A stretch of DNA of 6,111 nt from an uncultured Lachnospiraceae bacterium. Lineage in GTDB: Bacteria; Bacillota_A; Clostridia; Lachnospirales; Lachnospiraceae. The notes under the pieces are model-generated. The model was not told the origin of the DNA, searched no databases, and worked only from the letters and a program-made list of their open reading frames with translations. Of this stretch, positions 5,049 through 6,111 are shown piece after piece. Position 1 is the stretch's first letter; the number at the start of each line of letters is the position of its first letter. Location: NCBI GenBank assembly GCA_946621895.1, contig CAMOOZ010000056.1:1-6111 (forward strand), written 5' to 3'. The position numbers and the translations under genes were made by a program.

Positions 5049-6111
5049 CTAAAAGTTAAAATAGAGGAATGCCTGTCCTTCAGATATGGCGGCGGTATAT
5101 ATGCCATACCAGAAAACTGCCGTCAGCCCCAGGCAGACCAGGATATTCCTTCTGTGCTTCTCCAGAAAGGCAAAGACCTTCGGGAGCATCAGCAGAAGTC
5201 CGGCCCCCATCAGCGGGACCAGTATTCCCAGGTACTCCAGAAAATCCAGCGGATCAAAGGTTTTTCCGATGCCCAGGAAAGGAAAAAGCCTTCCAAAATA
5301 AAAGCCCATCTGTGAAAAATCCGGGATCGCAAAGACCACCCAGGTCAGGGGGATAAAAAACCAGACCCATAACCTTCCTATAATAGGATACTTCTTCAGT
5401 ATCCCCTTCAGCCAGCACTTTTCCACCACCACCATCAGCCCCAGTAAAACTCCCCAAAGGAGATAGTTTAAGCTGCTGCCATGCCAGAAGCCCGTGCAAA
5501 GCCATACGATCAGGAGGTTTCTGATCATATTGCCCACTCCCTTCCTGCTGCCGCCCAGCGGGATATAAAGATAGTCCCTGAACCAGGTGCCCAGCGTGAC
5601 ATGCCAGCGCCTGTAAAAATCAGACACGCCCACCGCGGCATAGGGATGGTTGAAATTCCGGATAAAGGGAAAGCCCAGCATGATCCCGATCCCGGCGGCC
5701 ATCAGGGAATAGCCCCAGAAATCGAAATAGAGCCGGAAGGTATAGGCATAGGCGCCAAGCCAGGCAAGGGGGGTGGAAAGGCTTTCCGCGCCAAGCCCGT
5801 AGACCGTGTTCCAGAAAGCTCCCAGCTTATCCGCCAGCAGGATCTTCATCGAGAAGCCGGCGGCCAGAAAAAAAAGGCCTTCCTCGAAAAGCTCCAAAAA
5901 AGGGCGGCCGTTCCTGTTTCCGGGAAAACCCTCTTCATAACGCATGATCGGGCCCTGGGTCAGCTGCGGGAACAGGGTGAAATATGCCGCCGTCTCCGCA
6001 AATACAGGCTTTTTCGTTATCCTGCCCCGGTACAGATCGATCTGCAGCGCGAGCATCTTAAAGACAAAAAAGCTTAAGCCCACGGGGATCCGGATGTTTT
6101 CATAAAAAAAG
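5049..6111 (-). CDS. MBOAT-family O-acyltransferase (AlgI-like), N-terminus outside the window
   Basis: Polytopic membrane enzyme that moves acyl, usually acetyl, groups from the cytoplasmic side to an extracellular acceptor. The 353 visible codons begin before the first Met-like codon: the reading frame is open to the window edge, and the translation IPVGLSFFVFKMLALQIDLYRG matches an internal AlgI segment, so the gene is not starting at 6083. Signature motifs, numbered from the edge, are FDFWGYSLMAAGIGIMLGF at about 129-147, FYRRWHVTLGTWFRDYLYIPLGG at about 165-187 (His170) and TGFWHGSSLNYLLWG at about 206-220 (invariant MBOAT His210). Several long hydrophobic helices follow, and the ending FLYFNF is typical of the family. 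Full AlgI-like proteins have about 460-520 residues, so roughly 110-170 are missing. The SGNH gene follows closely, suggesting one operon whose promoter lies beyond the right edge. Teichoic acid, peptidoglycan or exopolysaccharide could each be the acceptor. Confidence 0.93.
   Translation of the reverse strand, partial: FFYENIRIPVGLSFFVFKMLALQIDLYRGRITKKPVFAETAAYFTLFPQLTQGPIMRYEEGFPGNRNGRPFLELFEEGLFFLAAGFSMKILLADKLGAFWNTVYGLGAESLSTPLAWLGAYAYTFRLYFDFWGYSLMAAGIGIMLGFPFIRNFNHPYAAVGVSDFYRRWHVTLGTWFRDYLYIPLGGSRKGVGNMIRNLLIVWLCTGFWHGSSLNYLLWGVLLGLMVVVEKCWLKGILKKYPIIGRLWVWFFIPLTWVVFAIPDFSQMGFYFGRLFPFLGIGKTFDPLDFLEYLGILVPLMGAGLLLMLPKVFAFLEKHRRNILVCLGLTAVFWYGIYTAAISEGQAFLYFNF

Overview
The window reads as a stretch of a moderately GC-rich Clostridia (Firmicutes) chromosome, most likely a Lachnospiraceae member. 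The assignment rests on three things: the gene order yifB (comM-like) - dprA - topA, which I know as a common Firmicutes arrangement; strong GGAGG-type ribosome binding sites; and an AlgI-type acyltransferase paired with a membrane-anchored SGNH protein. The genus cannot be fixed from the sequence. All five recognisable genes lie on the minus strand, so transcription runs from high to low coordinates, and the genes at both edges are cut by the window.

Layout in order of transcription. (1) 6111-5049 is an MBOAT O-acyltransferase of the AlgI/DltB/PatA type, missing its N-terminus. (2) About 20 bases later, 5025-3877 encodes an SGNH/GDSL-fold protein with one N-terminal membrane anchor and a long Ala/Glu/Pro-rich spacer. 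The two form an apparent operon, probably for O-acetylating an extracellular polymer. (3) A 560-base gap (3876-3317) follows. Its first half holds GC-rich inverted repeats and a weak terminator candidate. Its second half holds a near-consensus promoter (3592-3564) and a leader of about 240 bases with three hairpins and an imperfect tandem repeat. (4) 3316-1784 is the YifB/ComM-like AAA+ ATPase. (5) 1791-598 is DprA/Smf, overlapping yifB by 8 bases. (6) A 175-base gap carries a good promoter (560-532) and a perfect 19-base palindrome. (7) 422-1 is the N-terminal part of DNA topoisomerase I (topA).

Two functional modules are present: an envelope acylation pair (MBOAT + SGNH) and a DNA-processing block (YifB/ComM helicase-like ATPase, DprA as RecA loader on incoming single-stranded DNA, and TopA for supercoil relaxation). 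Nothing points to a mobile element, CRISPR array, tRNA or rRNA. The least explained DNA is the structured, repeat-bearing yifB leader; the topA leader palindrome comes second.
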